The translations under genes were made by a program, and so were the position numbers. 23,174 nt of DNA from NCBI GenBank assembly GCA_022836615.1, contig MU405470.1, positions 1 to 23,174 of the forward strand, written 5' to 3'. This DNA is from Annulohypoxylon bovei var. microspora. Its lineage: Eukaryota > Ascomycota > Sordariomycetes > Xylariales > Hypoxylaceae. Below the pieces are notes generated by a model that had not been told where the DNA came from, ran no database searches, and saw only the letters and a program-made list of their open reading frames with translations. Shown here one piece after another: positions 12,709 to 22,695 of this stretch (positions are counted from its first letter, which is position 1; the number at the start of each line of letters is the position of its first letter).

Positions 12709-13593
12709 GAAAAAAAAATCGTCATTATTTTGGAAAGGTTAAAGCTTTAATATATAACATTATTCCAAGGCTTTATTTCTCATTTAAGTTAATTATATAC
12801 TTTATAAACATTAATTTTAAGAATATTTAAACGTTATAAACCAAGAATAATATTTTAAAAACAATAAAGTTAAAAATTAAACACTTTATTATAAATATTA
12901 ATTTTTTTAAATACTTTAATTAAATGGTTAATAACATTATTAAGTATTAAAATATATATTTTTTAACATTTTTAAAAATGTTATTATAAGGCGTTACGTT
13001 CATTAAAAGATTTTAAAATTATCCTTTTAAAAGCTTATTAATTTTTAATTAAATTATTATTCGTTTATTATTAAATAACATATTTTATAAACTTTCTTTT
13101 TATACATTAAAATCCGATAAGGTAATTTAATTAAAGAATATATAATTAATTTAATTAAAGATTACTAGTGTATACAAAGGTTATTAATTTAATTATATAA
13201 ATATTTTAATATAATTCTTTACCATTATTATAAAAAACATTTTAAATCGTTTAATATTAAAAGATATATTAAAATATGGTTTTTTTTTAATTATTAATTA
13301 ATATTAAATAAGTTTAAAAACATATATAATAATTATTACTTTTTAATTAAAAATTCAATATATTTTTTTTAAGATAATAAACATAATCACTTAAAGGTTA
13401 ACATTAATTAAAATTTTATTATTATTAAAAATTTCATTAAAAATAATTTTTTAATAATAATTAAAATAAATAATAAAAATTTAATTAAATAAATATTAAA
13501 ATTAAAAGAAACTTAAATCAAATATTATACGCGATTAATAAATTAATATAATAAATGGTTAATAAAAGAAAAAAAATGCGTTTAAAAACAAAG

Positions 13594-13611
13594 AAAAAAA
13601 AAAAAAAAAAA
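13594..13611. repeat. Poly-A tract, 18 bases
   Basis: This is the copy B counterpart of the 28-base tract at 6856-6883. The length difference is the expected slippage polymorphism between two otherwise aligned copies. Confidence 0.6.
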
Positions 13612-16348
13612 TATAAAAGGGATTTAAAAATGTAATTTAAATAAAATTAATGATTGTTTTCATTCGTTTTTTATAACATTATTTTTAGTTATAATAAGGT
13701 ATGTTCCTTTTAATTTCATCTTCGTCGTCGTTTATAAAGTTAGTTTTTATATAATTTTTTCGTAGTTTTTCTTAATGGGTTTAAGTGGTAAAAAGTTAAT
13801 TAAATTATTATTATTTTAATTAATTTTTTTATAAGGTTTTTAATCGTTTTTTGAATATTTATTTTTAAATATAAATTACCGTTATAAATAATTAAATATT
13901 TTAATTATTAAAGGTATTTTTTAAGAAATAAATCTTTAAATTTTCGCGGTTAACTTTTATAACACATTTATTAATAATATAAGTAATATATTTCTTTAAG
14001 TGCGATTTTAATTAAGCTTTTTTATATATTTATTTAACGATGTATATTTTTATTAATTTTCTTTTTATTTTAATGTTTTAAGCGATATATTTAAGGATAA
14101 TGTTTAATTAATTATTATTTAAATTATATAAGCTTTATATATAAATTCCTTTTTTAACGTTATAATGTGTTACCTTTAATTAATTTATTTTTTATAATAT
14201 AAGGCAGTTAAATTAATAATGCCCATTTATTAAATTCGTTTAAAAGATCTTTTTATAAAATTAATATTACTTTGGAAAATATAATTAAACTTAAGAATAC
14301 TTTAATTATTAAATGTATGGATCATAATGGTATAATTTAAAGTTATATAATTGTTAAGCTTTTATAACATTCATTAAAAAATAAAAATTTAACGGTTATA
14401 ATTAATGTTAATACTTTAATATAAGTGTATTCCGAATTATTTTAATTTTATAACGTAAAAATTTATTTCGATTAAATAATTTTTATAAGTTTAACGTTAA
14501 AATATTTATCTTAGAAATTACTTAAATTAAGTTTTAAGAATCATTTTTTTATTATTAAAGTATTTAAGTAAACTTTATAATAAAGGGTTTTTTAAAGGTA
14601 ATTTTCTTAATTAAAGTATTTTAATTAAATTATTCGGACCTTTTAAAAGGTGTGTATTATTTGTTATTAATAAATTTCAATTATTTATAATTAATTAATT
14701 CGACTTTTTAATTAATTTATTTATTAATTGCTTTTTCGATTTTATTAAATTTATATGCTTTTAAGTTTTTTAATGAAACTTATTTATTATGTATAATATT
14801 TTTTAAAGTAGATTTATTAATTTTAGCGATAATTTTAAAGACGTATTTTTTTAATATTATTTAGTAAGTTTTAAACTTTTTTATTTTTTTAATTATAATT
14901 ATAAAAGTTATAATATAATTAATTAATTTATACGGGGACTTTAAGGTATTTTTTATAATTATTTCATTAAATCGTTATATTTAAAATTTATATTATTTCG
15001 GATTATAAATCTTAAAGTTATATAATAATGTTTTTTTAACCTTAATTTACGTTATTTTTTTATTAATAATAGTTTTAACCTTTTGTTTTAAATTATAATT
15101 AATAATCCATTTAAGAATTTTTTTAATTATGCGTTTTTCATTTATATTATACCGTTTTAATTTATTTTTAATACCTTTTATTTAATTTTACACATTAATA
15201 CCGTTAAACTTTAAGTGTAAATAAATAATTAAATTTAAAAAAGTAAAGATATAAAGAATTGAAATAAACTTTAAATTAAAGGTTATAACAAATGGAATGG
15301 TCATTGGATTTCTTGGATTAATATTTAAAAACATTTTAATTTTATCATTTAAAAAGAAAATTAATTAACTTTTATAAATGCTTTTAATATACTTGTAAAT
15401 ATCTTTTATAATAATAAAATTAATAAATGATAAAAGAATAAATATAATAATATATTTATTAAAGTTTTTTGGTTTAAAGTTATTTTAATTATTTTTAAAA
15501 ATAAATATAAATTTATTAAATATTAATTATTTTACAAGTTTAAAAGGTTATTAAGAAATTTTAAAAATATATTAAATTCGAAGAATATTTATACTTTATT
15601 AAATTATAAGTTCGTTAACGGTTTTTAAACTTTTAATATGTTTTCGTTTTTAAGTAAAATTATTAATGCTTTTAATAATATTCACGTTATTATTAAAAGG
15701 ATCATTAAAGCTTTAATTAATTAAAGGCGTATTAATTAATATATTTTTAATAATGATAATTTTAAAAGTTTTAACATTATTTAAATGTTATTAATTAAGT
15801 TTATTAATATTAAAAGGACTTGAAATTATATATAATAATTATAATTAATTAATTTAAAAGTAAATTCTTATTTAAAATATTAAGTTATAATAAACGAATT
15901 AAATATATTAAGCTTTTAAAGTTAATTTAAACTTAAATAATTATTATTAATTATTTATAAAAGCTTTAATATTTTTAAAAAAAAAGGTTCGAAAAGGTAT
16001 AAACGTGTTATAAATTTAATTTTCGTTTTATTAATTATTATAAAGTATTAAAATTTAAACATTTTTTTTCCTTAACGTATATTAATTTTTTTTAATTAAG
16101 GTTTTTCGGGCTTAAATTACGTAGATTTTAACTTAATACCGTTTTTCTTTAATTATAAATATTATTAAAAAAGTTAAGTAATATATAAAAGTCCATGTTA
16201 ATTTTTATAATAAGGAGTTTTATATTTAAGTTATGTAAATTTTAATTTAATAAATCACTTTATTAATTAAATTAATTAAATTATTAAAAATAGTTTAAAT
16301 AATAAAGTTAATTTAAATAATTATTAATAATTATTTAATTAAATTAAT

Positions 16349-16353
16349 ATAAT
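16349..16353. repeat. Target site duplication, left
   Basis: ATAAT directly precedes the 5' LTR and is identical to 22172-22176 directly after the 3' LTR. A 5-bp duplication is the normal product of Ty1/copia integration. It shows that the two LTRs belong to one insertion and that neither edge was deleted. Confidence 0.85.
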
Positions 16354-16590
16354 TATTAATAAATTAAAAGCTTTATTTATGCTTTGTCACGTGCTTTATT
16401 ATGTGTAATTTATAAATAAAATATAATGATTAAATAAAAAAATGAAAGGATTTTTATTATTAAAAGCGGTTAATATGGAAGTATTTGGAATTTATTTATA
16501 TAGGTATAAATTTAATTTATTTTTGGTAATTTAATTACGATTTTAATAATATATATTAATTATTAATTTATTTATGTAAAAAATCTTTCA
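16354..16590 (+). repeat. 5' LTR of the copia element
   Basis: It is 237 bp, the same length as the 3' LTR (21935-22171), with no indels visible in the alignment. It starts TATTAATAAATT, where the 3' LTR starts TGTTAATAAATT, so the canonical TG has become TA by G-to-A. It ends CTTTCA, keeping the canonical CA. All differences I checked between the two LTRs are transitions. This copy tends to keep G and lose C (for example around 16475-16492), whereas the 3' LTR does the reverse. It contains CACGTG at 16388-16393 and a decayed second box, TATGTG, at 16400-16405. No clear TATA box can be singled out in DNA this AT-rich. Confidence 0.92.
16388..16405 (+). promoter_or_regulatory. Two CACGTG boxes (E-box) in the 5' LTR, second decayed
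   Basis: CACGTG at 16388-16393 is intact. Twelve bases on, TATGTG (16400-16405) aligns with an intact CACGTG in the 3' LTR (21981-21986), while the first box is TATGTA there (21969-21974). The ancestral LTR therefore carried two CACGTG boxes 12 bp apart. CACGTG is bound by bHLH proteins in fungi. A role as a transcription control site in the LTR is inference. Confidence 0.5.
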
Positions 16591-16600
16591 TGGTAACACC
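16591..16600 (+). promoter_or_regulatory. Primer binding site, initiator tRNA-Met type
   Basis: TGGTAACACC follows the LTR's terminal CA with no gap. The Ty1-type site complementary to the 3' end of initiator tRNA-Met is TGGTAGCGCC. The present sequence differs from it by two G-to-A changes, exactly the class of mutation seen throughout. Minus-strand DNA synthesis would have started here. The match supports both the LTR edge and the copia assignment. Confidence 0.8.
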
Positions 16601-17684
16601 TTTTTCTATTATTAAATAAATAAATTAATGTATTTAATAAAAAATTCATTAAAACGGAGGATTTATAACTTTAATTATAAATAAAAGTCAAATAAAGGGC
16701 GGCGAAGTTTCGGTTGCTAAGGCACAATTAAGTTTAAAAAAAATACAAGATATAATAAAATTATTATTTTAAAAATGTAAAATAATGAAAAAAAAAATAA
16801 TACAAATAAACGAACGTTACCAAAACGATATAAGGCTTTTTAATAAGAAAATAAAAACTATAATAATTATATTCGTTAAATTAAAAACAAGTGGAATAAT
16901 AAACGATTTAATTATGAACTTTAACGATTTAAGTAAGTTTAATATAGATTTTTATATTAATATTAAAATTGGTTAAAAATTACATAAAAACTTAAATAAC
17001 TTAAATTTAAACGATTTAAATATTAAGATTAAATTACATTAATTTCATTATTAAAATGCCGAAAAATGAGTTAAATTATATTAATTAAAAAAAGGTAAAA
17101 AAATTTAAAAAGGTATTAAATTTAAGGAAAAGATTATAACTTTTTTAATTAATAATTTTTTAAACCCTTTAAATTCAAATAATAACCATAATAATTTATT
17201 AAAAATTAAAGTTAAACGAGTATTTAATGAAAATTGCGTATTAAGGTAAAAAAAGTTTAACTTTATTTTTAATAAAAAAAACCATTTAAAAAGTAAAAAT
17301 AATTAATTAATATATCATAACGCTTTAATGTTAACTTTTAAAAAAATCAAGTTTAATAATAATTTAATTTTCATTAACTTTAATAAATTATGTATAATAA
17401 AAGTTATCACGAAAACTTATAAGCGTTAACCTTTTAATTTAATTATTAAAATTCGGAATGGATTTAAGATAATTAATATTTTTTAAAAGATGTTTTTAAT
17501 ATTTGGAAAGATTTATTAACGAGAATTTTAAAAGGAATTAAGCAATATAAAATACAATAATAAAAACCCATTAACATATACATTTAAATAATAATTATTA
17601 ATTCGTTAATGCAAAGATATTAAAATAATTATTAACAATTAATAATAAGTAATAATATTTTTCATTGCTTATGAAAATAAAGCA

Positions 17685-17999
17685 GCGGAATGGGTTAAAT
17701 TTACCTCGAAGTTAATTAAAGCAATTAATATATCGATCGATAATATAATTAATAATTTCATTAATAAGTTTTAAGATAAAGTTGGTAAAAATATGAATTA
17801 TAATATTAATAACCATAACGTTAACATTAACGTTAATAATAATAATTAAGGCAAATGGTGTGACAATCGCGACAATGGTTATGGTGGCCGTAATAATTGA
17901 GGTGGTTAATTAAATAACCATAAATTTAAGTGGAATAAAGAATTAAATCTTTTATGTTTTAATTATAACGAGTATGGTTATTTAATAAAGGATTACTTT
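17685..17999 (+). other. Gag C-terminal part with CCHC zinc knuckle (mutated)
   Basis: After an AAEWVKF segment (codons from about 17685) comes a Gly/Asn/Arg-rich stretch (17841-17909). Then, at 17955-17996, the spacing C-x2-C-x4-H-x4-C is kept exactly, but only the first Cys survives. The second Cys is Tyr (TAT at 17964), His is Tyr (TAT at 17979) and the last Cys is Tyr (TAC at 17994). Each is one transition away from the canonical residue. In copia elements this knuckle binds the genomic RNA for packaging; here it could not bind zinc. Confidence 0.85.
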
Positions 18000-18914
18000 A
18001 AATTAAAAAAAGATTATAATAATAATAATAATTAAGAATAATCGAATATAATAAGCTTAAATAAAAAAAATAATCATACATTTAAATTAATAACCATTAC
18101 TTTTAATATAAAAACAAACAATTATAAGTTAACGTAATTAATTTAAACTTATAAAAATAAAATAAAAAAGTGTTATATAAAATTATTATCATGAAATAAT
18201 AATAATCATGTAATAACTTTTATAAACACAAAACCCACAAGCATTTACTTAATCATTTAAATACATTTATTAACTTTAAATAAAAAAAATAACTTATTAT
18301 TTAATATTAAATTAAACGTTCATATTATAAATAACATAAATAATTTTAATTTAATAATAATTATAAATATTAAAAAATATAATTTTAAGATAATTATTAA
18401 CGGTGGAATTGTTAAAGTTAATTTAATAAACAAGGTTACGTTTAACTTCATTAAAAAAAGTAATTAATATATAATTATAACATTTAACCATGTATTATAC
18501 GTCGATACTTTCTTTATATAAATTATTTTAAGAAAGTTATTTTACCGTTATAGCGATAAAATTAATAATATAACACTTTAAGAACTTAACGGTTACGTAA
18601 TAATTACTTTAAATATTTAAAAGAGAAACTTTTTATTATAAATATATAATAAAGTTAAGTTAAATGTGTAAAAGCTTTGGATTTTAAAGAATTAATAAAA
18701 TAACGCGTTAAAAATGATTTTAAATGAAATATAAAATGTAAGGATGGTGTTTTAATTAAAAGTTAAAGGTGATAATTTTAAGTTTAATAAAGAAATAATA
18801 AAAAAATTTATCTTATAACATTAACATTTTTATTACTTTAACACAAAACGATTAATATGGATAATTTAACGAATAATTAAAATTAATTTAAAGTTTTTTA
18901 AAGTAAAGGTTTTA

Positions 18915-19337
18915 CCTTACTTTACGTATAATTAAATAAAAGTGTAAAAAATTAAATTATATAATATTTAAAAATAAAATAAATACATTAAAAATATAAT
19001 ATAATATAACTTTAAATTATTATAATTAATTTTAATAAAAAGGTATAAATATTTCTTTTTTATTATTAAAAATATGAATTAATATTAACGTTTTAAAATA
19101 CATAAAAACAAAAAAAATATATAAATAATTTTAAGGATTTATATCGAAGAAATTTAATAAGCCTTCATTGCTTTCCCACGTAATAAGGACGGTTAATTAA
19201 AAAGGATTATAATAATAAAATTTAATGGTAAATTAAAATTTAAGGTAAATAAAATTAAAAACGTTTATAAGGATAACGGGATTAAAATAATCCTTTTTAT
19301 ACCATAGAATTAATATTAAAACGGTGTTTTTAAATGA
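18915..19337 (+). other. Integrase domain trace (zinc-binding pair and DDE core)
   Basis: In the gag-pol frame, Tyr-Phe-Thr-Tyr at 18918-18929 follows LP and fits the CxxC pair of the integrase HHCC finger with both Cys changed to Tyr (TGC/TGT to TAC/TAT). The core is shown by Asp-Asn-Gly at 19272-19280 (second catalytic Asp kept) and by stop-Asn-Gly-Val at 19317-19328, the usual QNGV of copia integrases. The residue that should be the catalytic Glu is Lys (AAA at 19332-19334, from GAA) and the following Arg is TGA (from CGA). The first catalytic Asp and the two His of the finger were not located with confidence. The 62-codon minus-strand open stretch over this region is a shadow. Confidence 0.8.
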
Positions 19338-20378
19338 TATATTTAAATTGTGTAAAATGTAACATAAGTTATTATTATTTAAATGAAAATACCTTTTTAC
19401 TTTTAACCATGGATAATACAAGGAACGATTTATATGCTTAATCGAATAAACACATTAATTAACGATTAAATAACAATGTTAAAACGTTATTAAAAAAGCT
19501 TTTAACTTGGAAAAAGGTATAAATTTAATAATAATAACTTAAGGATATTAAGAATGCGTTATATGGCTTTTATTAACGAAAACCAACAAGTTTATGCGGA
19601 GAAATTTAAGGCTTAAAAAATTAAAGTAATATTTATGGGTTTTAAAAGTTAATATAATTACCTTATATAACTTATTAAAGGCGGGCGGTTCTTAAAAATA
19701 TTTTATATTATATTTTATAAAAATATTAATAATTAAAAAGATATATTAAATTTATGAAATATTATTAAATTTTTTCTTTCTTATATATAAAAACGATTAC
19801 ACCATTAAACCGTTTTAAAAAGTTACATTCGTAATAAGGATTATAACATTATTAACAAAAATAACATAAATTAAAAGATAGGTTAAGTTAAGAAAAAACG
19901 GGGTAAACCACGTAAAGTTTAATTTAAAACTTACATTAATAAAATACCTTCGAATTATAATAAGATTATAATTATAATCGACTAAAAAAAGGAATATAAT
20001 TAAATAAACGAAGAATTTGAAATCATTAATCGAATTAATTGTAATAATAAATTCGTTAATTATTTCGTATAATAAAAACTATTCATGGAACGAATAATTC
20101 ATTTCGTAAAAAAGAATTTAATTAATAATTAATATTAAGAATAAATCATAATATTATTAAAAAAATTTAATATATTTAACATAAGAATTAATAATAACCT
20201 TTTATTTTATAAAGTAATAAATAATAAAAATTATAAAAATTAAACGAAAATGATTATAAAAAAAATTAAAAAAAACCTTGAACGTAAAACGTTTAAATTC
20301 GTATAATAAAAAAATATCCATGGCAACCTTATTAATACCAAATAAATATTAAAAAAGAAATTCCTTTCGAATGGTATG

Positions 20379-20850
20379 TTTAATAAGTTTAAGGTTCGTA
20401 TTTATATAAGAAGATTTATATAAAAATACGGGATTAATTACAATGAAACGAAGGTTATGATTGTAAAATTTATTTCATAATAAATCTTAATAACTTTAAT
20501 AACCATTAAAAAATAACATATAATTTAAATAAACTTCATTGTTACGTATTTAAATAACACATTAAACGAAGATTTATTTATAAAATAATTCCCATTATTT
20601 ACAAAATACTTTAAATTATACATTAATAAAGTAAATAAATATAATTATTATAAAAACAAAATCATTTAATTAATTAATTTGTTATATAAATTTAAATAAG
20701 CCGGAATAACTTAATAACAAAAAGTTAAAATATTATTAAAAAGTTATAAATATATACCGTTAATATTTAATAATGCGGTGTATATTAATAAAGAATTAGG
20801 AATTATCATAATTTTATATGTGGATGACTTTATTTTGTTCGAAGTAAATA
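20379..20850 (+). other. Reverse transcriptase domain trace
   Basis: All motifs are in the gag-pol frame. At about 20415-20450 it reads FI-stop-KYGINYNET, matching the copia FxQxxGIDYxET motif with Gln changed to stop and Asp to Asn. At 20682-20705 it reads LYKFK-stop-AG, matching LYGFKQAG with Gly changed to Lys and Gln to stop. The catalytic box LYVDDFILF (20814-20840) is intact, with the Asp pair at 20823-20828. The form YVDD is characteristic of Ty1/copia. In life this enzyme copies the element's RNA into cDNA. Confidence 0.92.
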
Positions 20851-21374
20851 AAAAATAATTCATAAAGGTCGTTATAAGTTTAAAGGAAAATATGTTAATT
20901 ATTAATTTTAAAGATGTTAATTAATTTTTAAGCGTTTAAATCGTAAGATTAAATTTAACGGGAAACGTGTAAATTAACTAAGAAATATATATTAAAAAAG
21001 CATTTTATAAATTTAATTTTAATAAAATATGGAAACGATTTATTAGAATCTTTATTAATTAAATTAATTTATTATTTACGACGAGGAATTTAAATTAAAT
21101 AAACAATCATAATATTCATGAATTTGCTTTATTAATCAAAAAGTTTAACTTTTTAATTTATTTAATTAAATTAAACTTTAGTTTTACCACGTTTATATAA
21201 ATAAAATTCATAAATAATCCTTTACAAAAACATTTATTTAAAGTAAAAAAAATACCCAAATATTTAATTAACGTATATAACCGATCCATCCATTATTAAA
21301 CATTAAATTAAAATTATTTCCATTAAAAGTATAATGAATTAAAATTATTTAAAACAATCGATATGAATTTAATT

Positions 21375-21515
21375 GGTAACATAGATTCTAGAAAATTAAT
21401 CACCGAAATCATGTTTTTTATAAACGGTAACCCCGTTTTATAATTATTAAAACTATAATTAATTATTAATAAAAAGATTTTAAAAGCAAAGTTCATTAAA
21501 TTAAATAAAGTTGCT
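21375..21515 (+). other. RNase H domain trace
   Basis: The frame reads GNIDSRKLITEIMFFINGNP from 21375, matching the DSRKSTTGxxFxxxGxP region of copia RNase H, with Ser changed to Leu and Thr to Ile. At 21483-21491 Lys-Ala-Lys stands where the family has Glu-Ala-Glu (GAA/GAG to AAA/AAG), so the acidic active-site residue is lost. The domain lies directly after RT, the normal order in this group. Confidence 0.85.
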
Positions 21516-21925
21516 GGTAATATAACTTAAATATATAAGTTTCTTTAAAAATTCAAGCAAATGTTACTTAAATTAATTTACTTATTAAAAAATAATATTG
21601 GAGCCATTAAATAATCTAAAAAAACGGTTATTAATAAAAAAAATCAGCACATATAAATATAATACTTTTATATATAATAAGAAATTCACGATAAAAACAT
21701 AAAAATAAAATATATAAAATTAAACGAAAACCTCGTTAATAAATTCATTAAACCTTTGACAATTAAAAAATATAATAAATTTTACAAAATATTAAAACTT
21801 AAAGAGTTTTAAATAAAATTTATATTAATGAATGAGTTTTTATTAAATAAGCTTTTAATGGATGTATTAAGTTTATTTATTATTGTTAAATAAATTCATT
21901 ATTTATGAATAACATTCATTTAATT

Positions 21926-21934
21926 AAAAAGGGG
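21926..21934 (+). promoter_or_regulatory. Polypurine tract
   Basis: AAAAAGGGG ends exactly at the base before the 3' LTR. Plus-strand DNA synthesis of LTR retrotransposons is primed from such a tract. Its run of four G is conspicuous in DNA this poor in G, and it fixes the left edge of the 3' LTR. Confidence 0.82.
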
Positions 21935-22171
21935 TGTTAATAAATTAAAAGTTTTATTTATATTTTATTATGTATTTTATCACGTGTAATTTGTAAATAA
22001 AACATAATAATTAAATAAAGAAATAAAAAGATTTTTATTATTAAAAGTGGTTAATATAAAAACATTTAAAACTTACTTATATAGGTATAAGTTCAGCTTA
22101 TTTTTAGTAACTTAGTTATGACTTTAATAATATACATTAATCATTAATTTATTTACGTGAAAAGTCCTTTA
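21935..22171 (+). repeat. 3' LTR of the copia element
   Basis: It is 237 bp, starting with an intact TG (TGTTAATAAATT) and ending CCTTTA, where the 5' LTR has CTTTCA, so the terminal CA has become TA. It keeps C and loses G compared with the 5' LTR (for example 22056-22079), the mirror image of the 5' copy. The intact CACGTG here (21981-21986) is the second of the two ancestral boxes. Confidence 0.92.
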
Positions 22172-22176
22172 ATAAT
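22172..22176 (+). repeat. Target site duplication, right
   Basis: ATAAT is identical to 16349-16353. It closes the copia insertion on the right. Confidence 0.85.
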
Positions 22177-22540
22177 TTAATATTATAATAATATTAAATT
22201 TAATATTTAAAATAATTACATTAATTTAATTAAAGCTTTAATATAATTAATTTATTACATAATCATAAATAACTTTAATTAAATTAATATAATTAGTTTA
22301 TAAAATAATTAATTAAATTAAATTAATTATAATATATTAAACGTAAAGGTTTTTTATATTATATTAATAATTTTATTTTACATAAAGTTATTTTTATTTA
22401 CGTTATTATCATTAATTTCCATAAAATTAAACCACCTTTTAATTTATACCGTAAGTTCGTTATTATTTATTTATTCGACCTTGTTATTTTTTAATTTATT
22501 TAAATGGAAATTCGATCCAATTTAAAGGTATTATAAAGGT
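22177..22540. other. AT-rich stretch right of the copia element, no gene
   Basis: I see no motif or open frame. If the copia element is removed, this sequence would follow copy B directly, but it does not resemble what follows copy A (from 9626). It is therefore either unique flank or part of the element that ends near 22696. Confidence 0.45.
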
Positions 22541-22660
22541 TATTATTAATTTAAATGGGTTGTAATTAATTTAAATGAATTATAATTAATTTAAATAAAT
22601 TATAATTAAATTAAATGGGTTATTATTAATTTAAATAAATTATTATTAATTTAAATAAAA
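22541..22660. repeat. 20-bp tandem repeat, six units
   Basis: Six consecutive 20-bp units begin at 22541, 22561, 22581, 22601, 22621 and 22641. Each follows the pattern TATTATTAATTTAAATRRRT with a few base differences, nearly all A/G transitions plus single A/T changes. The phase is exact, with no indels. The unit is not a multiple of three, so it is not an obvious protein repeat. It lies just before the hairpin at 22681. Confidence 0.85.
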
Positions 22661-22680
22661 GTTTAATATTAAATTTAAGG

Positions 22681-22695
22681 CCCCCGAATCGGGGG
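22681..22695. repeat. GC-rich hairpin / possible polypurine tract
   Basis: CCCCCGAATCGGGGG is a 6-bp perfect inverted repeat (CCCCCG and CGGGGG) around AAT. It is the densest G+C spot in the right half of the window. Its right arm, CGGGGG, directly precedes TGTTATGAGG, so it could serve as the purine tract before an LTR. The structure would also resemble a terminator, but nothing upstream looks transcribed. Confidence 0.55.

Larger units (their letters stand above)
10164..16351. repeat. Large direct repeat, copy B (about 6.2 kb)
   Basis: This is the second copy of the sequence described for copy A, in the same orientation, with an offset near 6,980 bp at the left end. It lacks the 288-bp island and has an extra 48-bp duplication (12661-12708). 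The homology ends at AAATTAATAT (16341-16350), a few bases before the 5' LTR of the copia element at 16354. The differences from copy A are mostly transitions, as expected if both copies were identical and were then mutated by RIP. The 62-codon open stretch at 12222-12410 (+) lies in this copy and is almost entirely F/I/L/N/Y/K, so it is treated as a composition artefact. Confidence 0.85.
16665..21812 (+). pseudogene. gag-pol polyprotein pseudogene of the copia element
   Basis: One frame runs through the whole internal region, about 1,716 codons and within the usual range for a copia gag-pol. Every recognised motif is in that frame, so no net frameshift has occurred in 5.1 kb, yet it is broken by many TAA and some TAG/TGA codons that fit CAA, CAG, CGA or TGG after RIP. 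The start is inferred: ATA at 16665 could be a mutated ATG and precedes a stretch free of stops to 16773. The ATG at 16785 begins the longest remaining open piece (63 codons) but is internal. Motifs in order: AAEW (gag), a Gly/Asn/Arg-rich stretch, a CCHC knuckle, integrase CxxC and DNG...QNG, RT, RNase H, and a mutated ADGFTKPLT near 21735-21761. The frame ends LKEF then TAA (21810-21812). That TAA might itself be a mutated CAA. I could not place the protease active site. Confidence 0.88.
16354..22171 (+). mobile_element. Ty1/copia LTR retrotransposon, full length, inactivated by RIP
   Basis: The element is 5,818 bp and structurally complete: 237-bp LTRs, a 5-bp target duplication, a primer binding site directly after the 5' LTR, a polypurine tract directly before the 3' LTR, and one long gag-pol frame. 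The domain order (gag with zinc knuckle, integrase, reverse transcriptase, RNase H) puts integrase before RT, which defines Ty1/copia and excludes Ty3/gypsy. Members of this group copy themselves through an RNA packaged in virus-like particles and integrate the cDNA in the nucleus. Here every domain carries nonsense or missense transitions, so no function is expected. It sits at the right edge of copy B and is younger than the duplication. There is no sign of a nested insertion inside it. Confidence 0.93.

Noticed and set aside
16785..16976. 63-codon + strand frame read as a separate small gene
   Set aside because: It is in the same frame as the copia motifs downstream, and the frame also continues upstream past one TAA to about 16665. 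It is a surviving piece of gag, not a gene.
18183..18221. Copia protease active site (DSG motif)
   Set aside because: An Asn-rich string followed by HV lies in the right place and frame, but the spacing from a possible DSG to His does not fit and more than one change per codon would be needed.
19233..19421. 62-codon open frame on the - strand
   Set aside because: It lies antisense to the integrase core of the copia gag-pol frame, whose DNG and QNG motifs are on the + strand. It is a shadow.
22541..22660. CRISPR-like array
   Set aside because: The 20-bp units are directly adjacent with no unique spacers, so this is a plain tandem repeat.
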